NCBI RefSeq assembly: GCF_011306175.1 | Contig: NZ_CP049914.1 | Coordinates: 535,488-599,487, forward strand | Source of the DNA: Vibrio sp. HDW18 | Lineage (GTDB): Bacteria > Pseudomonadota > Gammaproteobacteria > Enterobacterales > Vibrionaceae | Direction: 5' to 3' | Length of the DNA stretch: 64,000 bases | In this document: positions 55,493 through 63,699 of the stretch, piece by piece | Layout: every line of letters starts with the position of its first letter | Position numbering within the stretch: position 1 is the stretch's first letter | Made by a program: the position numbers and the translations under genes | Notes under the pieces: generated by a model | What the model saw: only the letters and a program-made list of their open reading frames with translations | What the model was told of the DNA's origin: nothing | Database searches by the model: none

Positions 55493-55613
55493 TAACGCCC
55501 GGCTAAGGGGTTGACAACGCACCGCCGAACTTAAAAAACACACCGTAAACACTGAATTTCAATTTTGCACTAAAGCCGCCACGCGTTGACAATCCCTCTT
55601 GAGCCGTTTGTTA
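55493..55613 (-). repeat. attC 36 (singleton)
   Basis: CCCGGCTAAGGGGTTGAC ... CTTGAGCCGTTTGTTA with a unique centre; stop codon of the GNAT gene. Confidence 0.92.
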
Positions 55614-56075
55614 TGAAGCAATTTCACACGCCATACTAACGAAGTTTTCATCACCACTATCTGTGATTTGATAGCCTAAACTACTATAAAAGCCTATGGC
55701 TGATTTGTTGCTTTTAAAACTAGATAATGTAATGAGATTTCTATTTGCTTCAGCCGCTAGTTGATGGATGTGATTGATAACCTTAAAACCCAATTTTTTC
55801 TTCTGATGATCTGGAAAGATGATCAACAAGTGGATATGAAATGCTTGATCGTACGGTTTGAAGCAAATAAGACCGACTCTTTGATTTCGATAAGTTACCC
55901 AATAATACCAGCTATGCTGATATTCAGTAGTTAAGCGATGATACTGGTATTCATCATCCCACCCATAAACGGACTCAACATGAAGTTTAAGAGCTTGCTT
56001 TGTCGCCGAAAATACATTGCAAAACTCTGATTCAGCTACTGGTTCCAGTACGATATTTTCATGTGGTTTAGTCAT
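55611..56075 (-). CDS. GNAT acetyltransferase
   Basis: 154 residues; acetyl-CoA site near IFPDHQKKKLGFKVI (~91-105) where the usual Q-x-x-G-x-G/A is degenerate, and a C-terminal SAIGFYSSLGYQ. ATG at 56075 follows GGAGG. Substrate unknown; not obviously paired with an antitoxin. Confidence 0.78.
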   Translation of the reverse strand: MTKPHENIVLEPVAESEFCNVFSATKQALKLHVESVYGWDDEYQYHRLTTEYQHSWYYWVTYRNQRVGLICFKPYDQAFHIHLLIIFPDHQKKKLGFKVINHIHQLAAEANRNLITLSSFKSNKSAIGFYSSLGYQITDSGDENFVSMACEIAS

Positions 56076-56092
56076 GATTGCCTCCTGCTTCA

Positions 56093-56214
56093 TAACGCCC
56101 GCCTAAGGGGCTGACAACGCATTACACAAAACTCAAACACACCAACCGTAACCACCGCGGCTCAATGGGACTGGAAACGCCGCGCGTTGACAGTCCCTCT
56201 TGAGGCGTTTGTTA
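56093..56214 (-). repeat. attC 37 (type A)
   Basis: VCR consensus; heads the plus-strand ParD/RelE cassette. Confidence 0.95.
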
Positions 56215-56281
56215 TGATTCACCTTGCCACCTGTGTAGTGCATTGCTACAATGATGAAAACTTTAAATGAAGGAATACATT

Positions 56282-56503
56282 ATGTCTACCGCTAGCATAC
56301 GCCTTGACCAAAGCCTCGTCGATAAAGCAGCCATTATAGCTAAAGCATTGAATCGCACTACACCTAAACAAATCGAACATTGGGCTAAAATTGGAGAAAT
56401 GATGGAAGATAATCCTGATTTGCCCTATGAATTCGTTCGACAAGCCATCATTGCTAAAGCTGAAAAAGAAGCCGGAAAACTTGAGGCATATCATTTTGGC
56501 TAA
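56282..56503 (+). CDS. ParD-like antitoxin
   Basis: 73 residues, ribbon-helix-helix start (MSTASIRLDQSLVDKAAIIA) and the ParD-like NRTTPKQIEHWAKIGEMMEDN block. AAGGAA precedes the ATG. Reads against the array, so it has its own promoter in 56215-56281. Confidence 0.85.
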   Translation: MSTASIRLDQSLVDKAAIIAKALNRTTPKQIEHWAKIGEMMEDNPDLPYEFVRQAIIAKAEKEAGKLEAYHFG

Positions 56504-56786
56504 TATCGTACAGGTTCTTCAAACTCCAACATTTAAGAAAACGGTTAAAAAGCTCCACCAAAACCAAAAAGTAGATCTCGACAATGCGGTGAAAGCTCTT
56601 ATTGATAACCCTTTTTTAGGTGAGCAGAAAAAAGGTGATTTGTCCTTTCTTCGTGTTTATAAATTCAAAATGGTTAAGCAGCTCACTCTGCTTGGTTACA
56701 GCTATCAAGATGGCACAGTAACACTTGAGCTTATCGCACTGGGATCACATGAAAATTTTTACCGAGACATCAAGGTGTTTTACTAA
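56496..56786 (+). CDS. RelE/ParE-family toxin
   Basis: 96 residues. The best start is a TTG at 56496 inside the last codons of the antitoxin (TTGGCTAA overlap), giving (M)ANIVQVLQTPTFKKTVKK; the longer ATG frame from 56427 would overlap the antitoxin by 77 bases. RelE fold: FKKTVKKLHQNQK, DLSFLRVYKFKM, LELIALGSHENFYRDI. Likely ribosome-dependent mRNase or gyrase poison. Confidence 0.85.
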   Translation: MANIVQVLQTPTFKKTVKKLHQNQKVDLDNAVKALIDNPFLGEQKKGDLSFLRVYKFKMVKQLTLLGYSYQDGTVTLELIALGSHENFYRDIKVFY

Positions 56787-56800
56787 ATCTAGGTGAATCA

Positions 56801-56920
56801 TAACGCCCGCTTAAGGGGCAGCCAACGCTACTACTAAATTTCCGCATAACACCGTAATCACAAAAACCAACGCATAATAAAAATGCTACGCGTTGGCTGT
56901 CCCTCTTGAAGCGTTTGTTA
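56801..56920 (-). repeat. attC 38 (type B)
   Basis: Type B consensus. Confidence 0.95.
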
Positions 56921-56925
56921 GTTGC

Positions 56926-57291
56926 TTACTGCTTAGTTTTGAATATATTCCCGACAATATCCATTGCATGTCTTGTATTAATTACACTTAACTGGCCTTC
57001 AGCCAACCTAGCTTGCACTTGGAGAAGCTCAGTTTGAGCCTCCATTTCGTCGGCTTGGCGCGCAATTTCATTTTTACTCATTAACAACGCCTCAGTGTTT
57101 AAATTAAGTTCTTTGCGTTGAAGCATATATCCGATTATTAGCCAAAGAAAAGCAATTGGGGCAGTAACACCAGCTAAAAAGTCCCCACACTCATTTAAAG
57201 ACATTTCTAAAGCTTGATCCCACTTCAAATATACTAAGAATGCTACCAAAGTAGTCCAAACAATTGTTATTAAAATTCCGAGTTTTTCCAT
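56926..57291 (-). CDS. Two-helix membrane protein with coiled coil, unknown
   Basis: 121 residues: helices near 4-22 and 36-56 (FLAGVTAPIAFLWLIIGYM), then a coiled coil with NLNTEALLMSKNEIARQADE. This layout is common among phage- and integron-borne proteins; function unknown. Confidence 0.7.
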   Translation of the reverse strand: MEKLGILITIVWTTLVAFLVYLKWDQALEMSLNECGDFLAGVTAPIAFLWLIIGYMLQRKELNLNTEALLMSKNEIARQADEMEAQTELLQVQARLAEGQLSVINTRHAMDIVGNIFKTKQ

Positions 57292-57308
57292 CTTTGCTTC
57301 CTTCCAAC

Positions 57309-57431
57309 TAACGCCCGCCTAAGGGGCTGACAACGCATTACCACTAAACTCAAACACAACAACTGCAACCACCGCGGCTCAATGGGACTGGAAACGCCGC
57401 GCGTTGACAGTCCCTCTTGAGGCGTTTGTTA
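57309..57431 (-). repeat. attC 39 (type A)
   Basis: VCR consensus, GGCTGACAACG variant. Confidence 0.95.
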
Positions 57432-57434
57432 GCA

Positions 57435-57860
57435 CTACATGATTGATACTACAGCCTTGTCCCACAGTTCATTTGCATTATCAACTCGGAAAAATACGTC
57501 TTCTACACCACCGCCTGAACCATGAGAAATTTCCCATTTTGACACTATTGGAGACATACCGAGTAATGCACCTCCATCTGCTACATATCGCTTGTTTTTA
57601 TCATAAACACCATACGAGTAGGACAAACTAGGATGTGATGATTGACTTGCTAAATCACGGGTTGGAACAACTGACACCATCAATGTATGACTACCACCAC
57701 ACTCGGAGTGAGCACATGGGAAAGTGACTTTAAAATCTGGCTTCCAGTTATCAATAGCAACAGGGTTATACCACCATTGCCAACCCGCCAAATCAAAAAA
57801 AGAAGCCCAAATAGCTTCTAGTTCAGTATCGAATTCCAAACCATTATAAATCGTTGTCAT
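57435..57860 (-). CDS. PD-(D/E)XK nuclease-like protein, probably inactive
   Basis: 141 residues. YNGLEFDTELEAIWASFFDL (Glu near 14) and NWKPDFKVTFP (Asp near 41) resemble the start of small restriction-endonuclease-like proteins. The strand that should carry E-x-K reads LMVSVVPT instead, so the catalytic Glu and Lys appear lost. Two Cys and a His in CAHSECGGSH may bind metal. Confidence 0.6.
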   Translation of the reverse strand: MTTIYNGLEFDTELEAIWASFFDLAGWQWWYNPVAIDNWKPDFKVTFPCAHSECGGSHTLMVSVVPTRDLASQSSHPSLSYSYGVYDKNKRYVADGGALLGMSPIVSKWEISHGSGGGVEDVFFRVDNANELWDKAVVSIM

Positions 57861-57888
57861 ATGAACTCCTAAATTAACCTTGTAGTGC

Positions 57889-58008
57889 TAACGCCCAATT
57901 AAGGTGTGAGGCACGCAATACCGAAGCTACCGCATACCGCCTTAATCACTAAAACTGACGCATAGCAAAAATACCACGCGTGCCGAATCACTCTTAAATT
58001 GTTTGTTA
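57889..58008 (-). repeat. attC 40 (type F)
   Basis: CCCAATTAAGGTGTGAGGCACGC arm; stop codon of the next gene. Confidence 0.92.
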
Positions 58009-58824
58009 GCTCTTTACTTCAGTTACGCCATATACAAGATAACGCTTTACTGCACCTTTTGCGGACATAACACGCTTTACCTCTAACTGTATTTTTCCAC
58101 CATCGCCATTTTGGGCGTGATACATTGACCAAGGAAACCACTGCTTTTGGTTAGAAGTTACACAGTCTTGTAACTTGAAAGACACGGTTTTATCTAAACT
58201 GTCGTCATAAAAACGCCCAAATCCAGATAGGATATTAAATCTAGTGACGTTTCCTGTAATCCCTGTAATTAAATTGCTTTCGGTTGATAGAGAGACACTT
58301 TTCAAAGTATTTTGGTCTAGAGTTACGACATCACCAACTTTTGAACGCACAATGGAGATTGTCATATTTTCATTCTGCTTTATTGGACGGTGGGCTTGCT
58401 CTAAGGGGATTTCTAAAGCTTCTTCCATCTCACCAATGAAAGGTTCAACACGATCACGAAGCTTTTTTACTTGTGGCGTTGAAGGCTCATATGTTTTGTC
58501 TAAAGTCTGCGACCACGTCCATTTAATAAGGTCGTAAAAAACGTTAGCAACAACGCTTGCGCCGATAGATAAAGCAACTTTTTCTTCAATAACCAAAGTC
58601 AGCAGCTCTTCAAAACTGCCTTTTCTTGAAGGGTAAATATATAGTTTAGCCCCCTCAATTCTATTGCCTTTCTTCTTGATCTCGCCATCATTTAGCATTG
58701 CGTGAGTGGTAATGGAAAGCGCTTTTGCAAAACCTTGTAGAGATGTAGACGCATCATACATATCTAACCGCCCACCATCCGCATCGCCTTTGCGGTACGA
58801 TATCTTAAACTTAATTTCTTTCAT
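58006..58824 (-). CDS. Cassette protein of unknown function (272 aa)
   Basis: N-terminal block GGRLDMYDASTSLQGFAKALSITTHAML, a short hydrophobic stretch (LSIGASVVANVFYDLIKWTW, ~85-104) and a beta-rich C-terminal half (FNILSGFGRFYDDSLDKTVSF). I have seen this N-terminal style in conserved hypothetical proteins of mobile DNA but cannot name a function. Confidence 0.68.
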   Translation of the reverse strand: MKEIKFKISYRKGDADGGRLDMYDASTSLQGFAKALSITTHAMLNDGEIKKKGNRIEGAKLYIYPSRKGSFEELLTLVIEEKVALSIGASVVANVFYDLIKWTWSQTLDKTYEPSTPQVKKLRDRVEPFIGEMEEALEIPLEQAHRPIKQNENMTISIVRSKVGDVVTLDQNTLKSVSLSTESNLITGITGNVTRFNILSGFGRFYDDSLDKTVSFKLQDCVTSNQKQWFPWSMYHAQNGDGGKIQLEVKRVMSAKGAVKRYLVYGVTEVKS

Positions 58825-58864
58825 TATTTATTTACCAACTGATGTAACTTTAACGCTTTAGAGC

Positions 58865-58986
58865 TAACGCCCGCCTAAGGGGCTGGCAACGCATTACCAC
58901 TAAACTCAAACACAGCAACGCAACCACCGCGGCTCATTGGGACTGGAAACGCCGCGCGTTGACAGTCCCTCTTGAGGCGTTTGTTA
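58865..58986 (-). repeat. attC 41 (type A)
   Basis: VCR consensus; stop codon of VOC copy 1. Confidence 0.95.
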
Positions 58987-59370
58987 TGTGTTTGAATACG
59001 TTGATACTTCAATAAGATTCCCATCAGGGTCTCTGAAATAGAATGATGTGATTGCACCTTGTGCACCTGTACGTTTTACAGGTCCCTCCATGATAGTCAC
59101 ACCTTGATTCTCCACATGCATCATCGCATCAGACAGAACTGTGTCGGTAATAAAGCACAAATCTGCGCTCCCAACTCTGACATTTTGAGCTTTAGGTTCG
59201 AACTCATTACCGAGTTGATGAAGATTGATCTTCTGGTGACCAAACTCTAGAGCAATCCGACCAGCGCCAAAACTAACAGCTTTCATGCCCAACACTTTTT
59301 CATAAAAGTTCGTTGTTGTTGGAATATCTGCAACAGTCAGAACCAAATGATCAAGGTGACTAATTTTCAT
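58984..59370 (-). CDS. VOC-family protein, copy 1
   Basis: 128 residues starting MKISHLDHLVLTVADI. Metal ligands are likely His7 and the C-terminal Glu of DPDGNLIEVSTY. Resembles glyoxalase/fosfomycin-resistance-like proteins often called virulence protein or lactoylglutathione lyase-like. Copy 2 at 60300 differs at two residues. Confidence 0.83.
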   Translation of the reverse strand: MKISHLDHLVLTVADIPTTTNFYEKVLGMKAVSFGAGRIALEFGHQKINLHQLGNEFEPKAQNVRVGSADLCFITDTVLSDAMMHVENQGVTIMEGPVKRTGAQGAITSFYFRDPDGNLIEVSTYSNT

Positions 59371-59398
59371 CAGAAACTCCATTTTCTAGGAAAACACA

Positions 59399-59521
59399 TA
59401 ACGCCCAATTAAGGGGTGAACAACGCCTCCACCCAAACCTAAAGAATTGTGCCATAAACACTAAAACTGAAGTAGAAGCAAAAGTGCCAAGCGTTGTGAA
59501 TCCCTCTTAAATTGCTTGTTA
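59399..59521 (-). repeat. attC 42 (singleton)
   Basis: CCCAATTAAGGGGTGAACAACGCC arm, CTTAAATTGCTTGTTA end; gives the stop codon of the next gene. Confidence 0.91.
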
Positions 59522-60163
59522 TGAGTAAATTTCACGAATTGCATCAATTAACCCATATACAATCAGGGGATTATCTACTCTTGCTTCAGGGTGACAAAAC
59601 GCAATTACATATTTCCTTGGTGCTCTCTCGAACCACCAAACACCTCGAATGGTTCTCTTCCATTCAGAGTTGTTAAAACCAACAACATCTTTAAACAGTT
59701 CACCAGTCCCTCCACATATTGTGAGGTCAGGGTCATAGAGTGCATACTGCTTTTTAATAAAGCTACGATCTTCATAAGCCACTTTATTGAGGGAGGCGTA
59801 GTCTGCAGTATGAATTCCCGGTGATTTTTTTAAATTCATTGCACATATAGACTTAAGGGAAGACTTACGATCTTCTTGGCTGAGCACATCAAATTCCTTC
59901 CAAGGGATTTCACGTTCTGGGTTTCTGATACCAGTAACCCAGCGAACGACATTGTTCCATGTTTGAGCTCTTGCTCCATCAGCCAGAAACTTCCTCAGAT
60001 CCCAACCACCACCATCAGGATCATTGACTTCTTTTAATACGATGCAAATTTTGATGTCAGAATTTAAATAATCGTATTCTGAAACTAAACCATCTGATAC
60101 GAAGCCTTTTCTGCTTCCTCTCCACTCATCAAAAAGTGTATTTTCTTGACCATGAATCGACAT
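59519..60163 (-). CDS. Cassette protein, UDG-like pattern (214 aa)
   Basis: DIKICIVLKEVNDPDGGGWDL (~36-56), TWNNVVRWVTGI, SLKSICAMNLKKSPG (~102-116), DPDLTICGGTGELF, and a late IAFCHPEARV. The order (acidic loop near a strand, an MNLKKSPG block, a terminal His-Pro) recalls uracil-DNA-glycosylase-superfamily proteins, but the motifs are not standard. Function unassigned. Confidence 0.62.
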   Translation of the reverse strand: MSIHGQENTLFDEWRGSRKGFVSDGLVSEYDYLNSDIKICIVLKEVNDPDGGGWDLRKFLADGARAQTWNNVVRWVTGIRNPEREIPWKEFDVLSQEDRKSSLKSICAMNLKKSPGIHTADYASLNKVAYEDRSFIKKQYALYDPDLTICGGTGELFKDVVGFNNSEWKRTIRGVWWFERAPRKYVIAFCHPEARVDNPLIVYGLIDAIREIYS

Positions 60164-60179
60164 AATATCCCTTTACTCA

Positions 60180-60302
60180 TAACGCCCGCCTAAGGGGCTG
60201 GCAACGCATTACCACAAAATTCAAACACAACAGCCGAAACCACCGCGGCTCAATGGGACTGGAAACGCCACGCGTTGACAGTCCCTCTTGAGGCGTTTGT
60301 TA
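60180..60302 (-). repeat. attC 43 (type A)
   Basis: VCR consensus; stop codon of VOC copy 2. Confidence 0.95.
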
Positions 60303-60686
60303 TGTGTTTGAATACGTTGATACTTCAATAAGATTCCCATCAGGGTCTCTGAAATAGAATGATGTGATTGCACCTTGTGCACCTGTACGTTTTACAGGCC
60401 CCTCCATGATAGTCACACCTTGATCCTCCACATGCTTCATCGCATCAGACAGAACTGTGTCGGTAATAAAGCACAAATCTGCGCTCCCAACTCTGACATT
60501 TTGGGCTTTAGGTTCAAACTCATTACCGAGTTGATGAAGATTGATCTTCTGATGACCAAACTCTAGAGCAATCCGACCAGCGCCAAAACTAACAGCTTTC
60601 ATGCCCAACACTTTTTCATAAAAGTTCGTTGTTGTTGGAATATCTGCAACAGTCAGAACCAAATGATCAAGGTGACTAATTTTCAT
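60300..60686 (-). CDS. VOC-family protein, copy 2
   Basis: Same as 58984-59370 except MKHVED for MMHVEN. The cassette starts are the same, but the attC on the far side is of another type (E here, singleton there). Confidence 0.83.
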   Translation of the reverse strand: MKISHLDHLVLTVADIPTTTNFYEKVLGMKAVSFGAGRIALEFGHQKINLHQLGNEFEPKAQNVRVGSADLCFITDTVLSDAMKHVEDQGVTIMEGPVKRTGAQGAITSFYFRDPDGNLIEVSTYSNT

Positions 60687-60714
60687 CAGAAACTCCATTT
60701 TCTAGGAAAACACA

Positions 60715-60834
60715 TAACGCCCGATTAAGCAGTGAGCAACGCCTAAACCAACTCAACGCATTACAACGTAAACACTCATGTTCAAGCATGACGCTAATGC
60801 TATGCGTTGCGAATCTGTCTTGAATCGATTGTTA
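60715..60834 (-). repeat. attC 44 (type E)
   Basis: Third type E site. Confidence 0.93.
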
Positions 60835-61121
60835 GGTCACGACCAAATTCGTACAAGGTCTCTCATTAATTATTGATTATCAAATGGAATTGAAGAAAAA
60901 GACAAAAATCGAAGCCGAAGTATTTGTCATAGCTCTACCTTGAGGTCTTGCGGGCGTCACTCTTCAATCGTGCCCCGATTAAGGTGCGCACGAAAGCGCC
61001 TCAAGGGTATCATAGAAATGACCAATATTCGTCCTTTTTGCCTTATTTCCTCTATATCTTATTTACTCTTCAATACTCACTCGACACCATCTTACATTGC
61101 TCATGTGATCCCGTCGTGACC
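60835..61121. other. Gene-free cassette, family E, copy 3
   Basis: Same as the other two copies apart from one base I noticed (CTCATTAATT for CTCGTTAATT). Confidence 0.8.
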
Positions 61122-61244
61122 TAACGCCCGCCTAAGGGGCTGGCAACGCATTACCACAAAACTCAAACACAACAGCCGTAACCACCGCGGCTCATTGGGA
61201 CTGGAAACGCCACGCGTTGACAGTCCCTCTTGAGGCGTTTGTTA
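61122..61244 (-). repeat. attC 45 (type A)
   Basis: VCR consensus; stop codon of the DUF2726 gene. Confidence 0.95.
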
Positions 61245-61820
61245 TACAAAAGCTTTCTCGCACTCATTACACCTTATTTCTGTTTCTCTTGAGAGAATCG
61301 CAGCAATTTCTGATGGCTCATAGAAACGCTTTGTTTGGATACGAATTAAGGTGTGGTGTCCATCGAGAACGTCATTAACGTATCGATCCCTTTCTTGCCT
61401 CTTCTTCCAGTTATGCGTCGAATCATCTAATTCAATGACAGCCAACACTTTGGTTGCCTTGTCTGTAATTACAAAATCAACTCTTTTTGCCCAAGTTCGT
61501 GAATTATGCTTAAAGTTTACTGGTTTAATTAAAGCCATTAACGAAACTTGACTATGGATTATGTAATCTGACGGAAGTGCTTTTTGTAAGGCAAAATATA
61601 GCTTTCGCTCATTTTCTGTTGCTAAGTGAGTTTGTTTTACATGCTCGATTTTTTCGTAGTTAGACAGCTCTGACTCTATATCGTCAACTATCTTCAATTT
61701 GGTTTGATTTCTTGAATTGAAATGTTCTTGAGAATCCCAAGATTTAACTTTAGACGATGATTTACCTTTGTATTTCCACAATAGGTAGCCAACAGCTAAG
61801 AGAAAGATAATTTCAAACAT
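61242..61820 (-). CDS. DUF2726 protein (PD-(D/E)XK-like), membrane-anchored
   Basis: 192 residues. N-terminal membrane helix (1-15), linker, then DUF2726: ENERKLYFALQKALP (~69-83), RVDFVITDKATKVLAVIELD (~113-132) with the Asp and IELD that form the nuclease-like site, and DRYVNDVLDGHHTLIRI. Ends with a CNECEKAFV tail. Fold resembles restriction nucleases; activity unproven. Confidence 0.85.
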   Translation of the reverse strand: MFEIIFLLAVGYLLWKYKGKSSSKVKSWDSQEHFNSRNQTKLKIVDDIESELSNYEKIEHVKQTHLATENERKLYFALQKALPSDYIIHSQVSLMALIKPVNFKHNSRTWAKRVDFVITDKATKVLAVIELDDSTHNWKKRQERDRYVNDVLDGHHTLIRIQTKRFYEPSEIAAILSRETEIRCNECEKAFV

Positions 61821-61843
61821 GTATACAACACTCTCCTTTTGTA

Positions 61844-61965
61844 TAACGCCCGCCTAAGGGGCTGGCAACGCATAACACTAAACTCAAACACAACAACCGA
61901 AACCACCGCGGCTCAATGGGACTGGAAACGCCGCGCGTTGACAGTCCCTCTTGAGGCGTTTGTTA
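61844..61965 (-). repeat. attC 46 (type A)
   Basis: VCR consensus; stop codon of the SIR2-like gene. Confidence 0.95.
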
Positions 61966-63096
61966 GGCGATACTCTCCACAAGTAATGATCTCAAATCTT
62001 TTGCGACAAACTCGGAAAAGCCAACCTTATGAAAACTAACTTGGCTTGTGAGACTTTTATAGCTTGATTCGATTGACTGATTCATAAATGGATCGACTAC
62101 ATGAACTTCAACGCTTTTAGACATATTCTTCTTAAATAAAGCTTTGATGTGTACGTCAGCTTCTGGAAATGAGTAACCGACAAAAATGATTTTCTTTGCT
62201 TTTCTAATTTCAATTGCCGATTCATCGATTAACTTATTAATCGCAGGATGTGACAAATCTTTAAAGTGAGATGGAGGTACAATAAATGTTTGAAATTCAT
62301 TTCCATCTAATGGACATGCCAGATCAAAGACAATGTCTTCAGGTTGACCACAACACGCGCCAATTACACCTTTAAACCCCATCGAACTCAAATCGATTTT
62401 AGTATCCCATGCAGTTAACAAAACTTGGTTACAGCAATTACAATACTTCCAATTTAATGAGCCGTGAACTTTGATTAATTTGACTGAAAAAGGGTCTTCA
62501 CCATCATACACGGGTACAGGTTGTCTTGGATTGATCCACCAATCAAAAGCACTAATGTCATCGTAGTGGTGATAGTTCATTAATTCGATACAATAATCGA
62601 TATACCCTCCTTTTCCGTATATGAAGTCAAAAGACTCATCAATGAGAGTGTCATAATTCATTGTAATTACAGAAATATTACGATTTACATTAAATACAAG
62701 TTCCCAAAAGCTACGATAAGCGCCATCAGAACGAAATTGTGGCTGCGATATAACATAGTGAATTATTTTAAGTAACGACTCTTTTATCGATTTGATTTTG
62801 TCCGTTGTATATTGTTTACCTAAGCATTCATTTTTATTAATAAAATAGTCTAGATACCCGAACACAGACTCTAAACTGGGATATAAAGCAGTTGATATAT
62901 CAAAATTATCAGCAATAAACTCCCGTACTTCTTGAGCCGCTTCTGACTCAGTAAGCTCCTGAATTTTTGATTCAAAAATCTGGGGTAATATGTCTTTTTG
63001 CAAAGGCGCACCTTCCGCTATGGATGCACCAGCACCAAAAACAAACAGAACGTCTCTTTCTTTCTCTAAAGTAATAAACTTACTATCTTGATACAT
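61963..63096 (-). CDS. SIR2-like NAD-binding protein (defence type)
   Basis: 377 residues. NAD-binding VFGAGAS (19-25), TMNYDTLID (145-153) with Asn147 and Asp149, catalytic-type His211 in KVHGSLNW, a Cys cluster (219, 221, 222, 248, 249) that may hold zinc, and IIFVGYSFPEAD near 312-323. This is the SIR2_2 branch found in anti-phage systems, where such domains destroy NAD on infection; no helicase or Argonaute partner is in the cassette, so it would be a single-gene system. Activity inferred. Confidence 0.85.
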   Translation of the reverse strand: MYQDSKFITLEKERDVLFVFGAGASIAEGAPLQKDILPQIFESKIQELTESEAAQEVREFIADNFDISTALYPSLESVFGYLDYFINKNECLGKQYTTDKIKSIKESLLKIIHYVISQPQFRSDGAYRSFWELVFNVNRNISVITMNYDTLIDESFDFIYGKGGYIDYCIELMNYHHYDDISAFDWWINPRQPVPVYDGEDPFSVKLIKVHGSLNWKYCNCCNQVLLTAWDTKIDLSSMGFKGVIGACCGQPEDIVFDLACPLDGNEFQTFIVPPSHFKDLSHPAINKLIDESAIEIRKAKKIIFVGYSFPEADVHIKALFKKNMSKSVEVHVVDPFMNQSIESSYKSLTSQVSFHKVGFSEFVAKDLRSLLVESIA

Positions 63097-63112
63097 ATTA
63101 TTTCCAATCGCC

Positions 63113-63234
63113 TAACGCCCGCCTAAGGGGCTGGCAACGCATAACACTAAACTCAAACACAACAACCGTAACCACCGCGGCTCATTGGGACTGGAAACGC
63201 CGCGCGTTGACAGTCCCTCTTGAGGCGTTTGTTA
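63113..63234 (-). repeat. attC 47 (type A)
   Basis: VCR consensus; heads a gene-free cassette. Confidence 0.95.
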
Positions 63235-63576
63235 TGCTTAAGCGTCAACACTTTACATTTGAACCAACTCAAGAATAACCCAATGAAATCATTGACCAAA
63301 ACTCGAATTTTCTTGAACTAGAACTGACTCAACTTTTACCTATGAACTGACCAATGCAGGCTTTCATTTAGCAACTAGTCCAATGTAGAAAACCTCTCCG
63401 GCAAACTAACTCACCACGCATGGGCACGATAACTCAATGAGGCAATCACACTGAAACTTACAGCGACAGACACATTGCCGGTTCATTAGGCAGCAACGAA
63501 CAATGTTAAATTGCCGACAAGCCAACACGAGTTGCCAAAGTAAACTTTCAACCGCATGATTTAACTGGATTAAGCA
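63235..63576. other. Gene-free cassette, family P (single module)
   Basis: 342 bases; first part matches 37299-37490, then one AATGAGGCAAT ... ATTGCCGGTTCATTAGGCAGC module, then CATGATTTAACTGGATTAAG shared with 29912 and 42402. No credible gene. Confidence 0.75.
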
Positions 63577-63699
63577 TAACGCCCGCCTAAGGGGCTGGCA
63601 ACGCATTACCACTAAACTCAATCACAACAACCATAACCACCGCGGCTCAATGGGACTGGAAACGCCACGCGTTGACAGTCCCTCTTGAGGCGTTTGTTA
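63577..63699 (-). repeat. attC 48 (type A)
   Basis: VCR consensus; stop codon of the catB-like gene. Last attC in the window. Confidence 0.95.
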
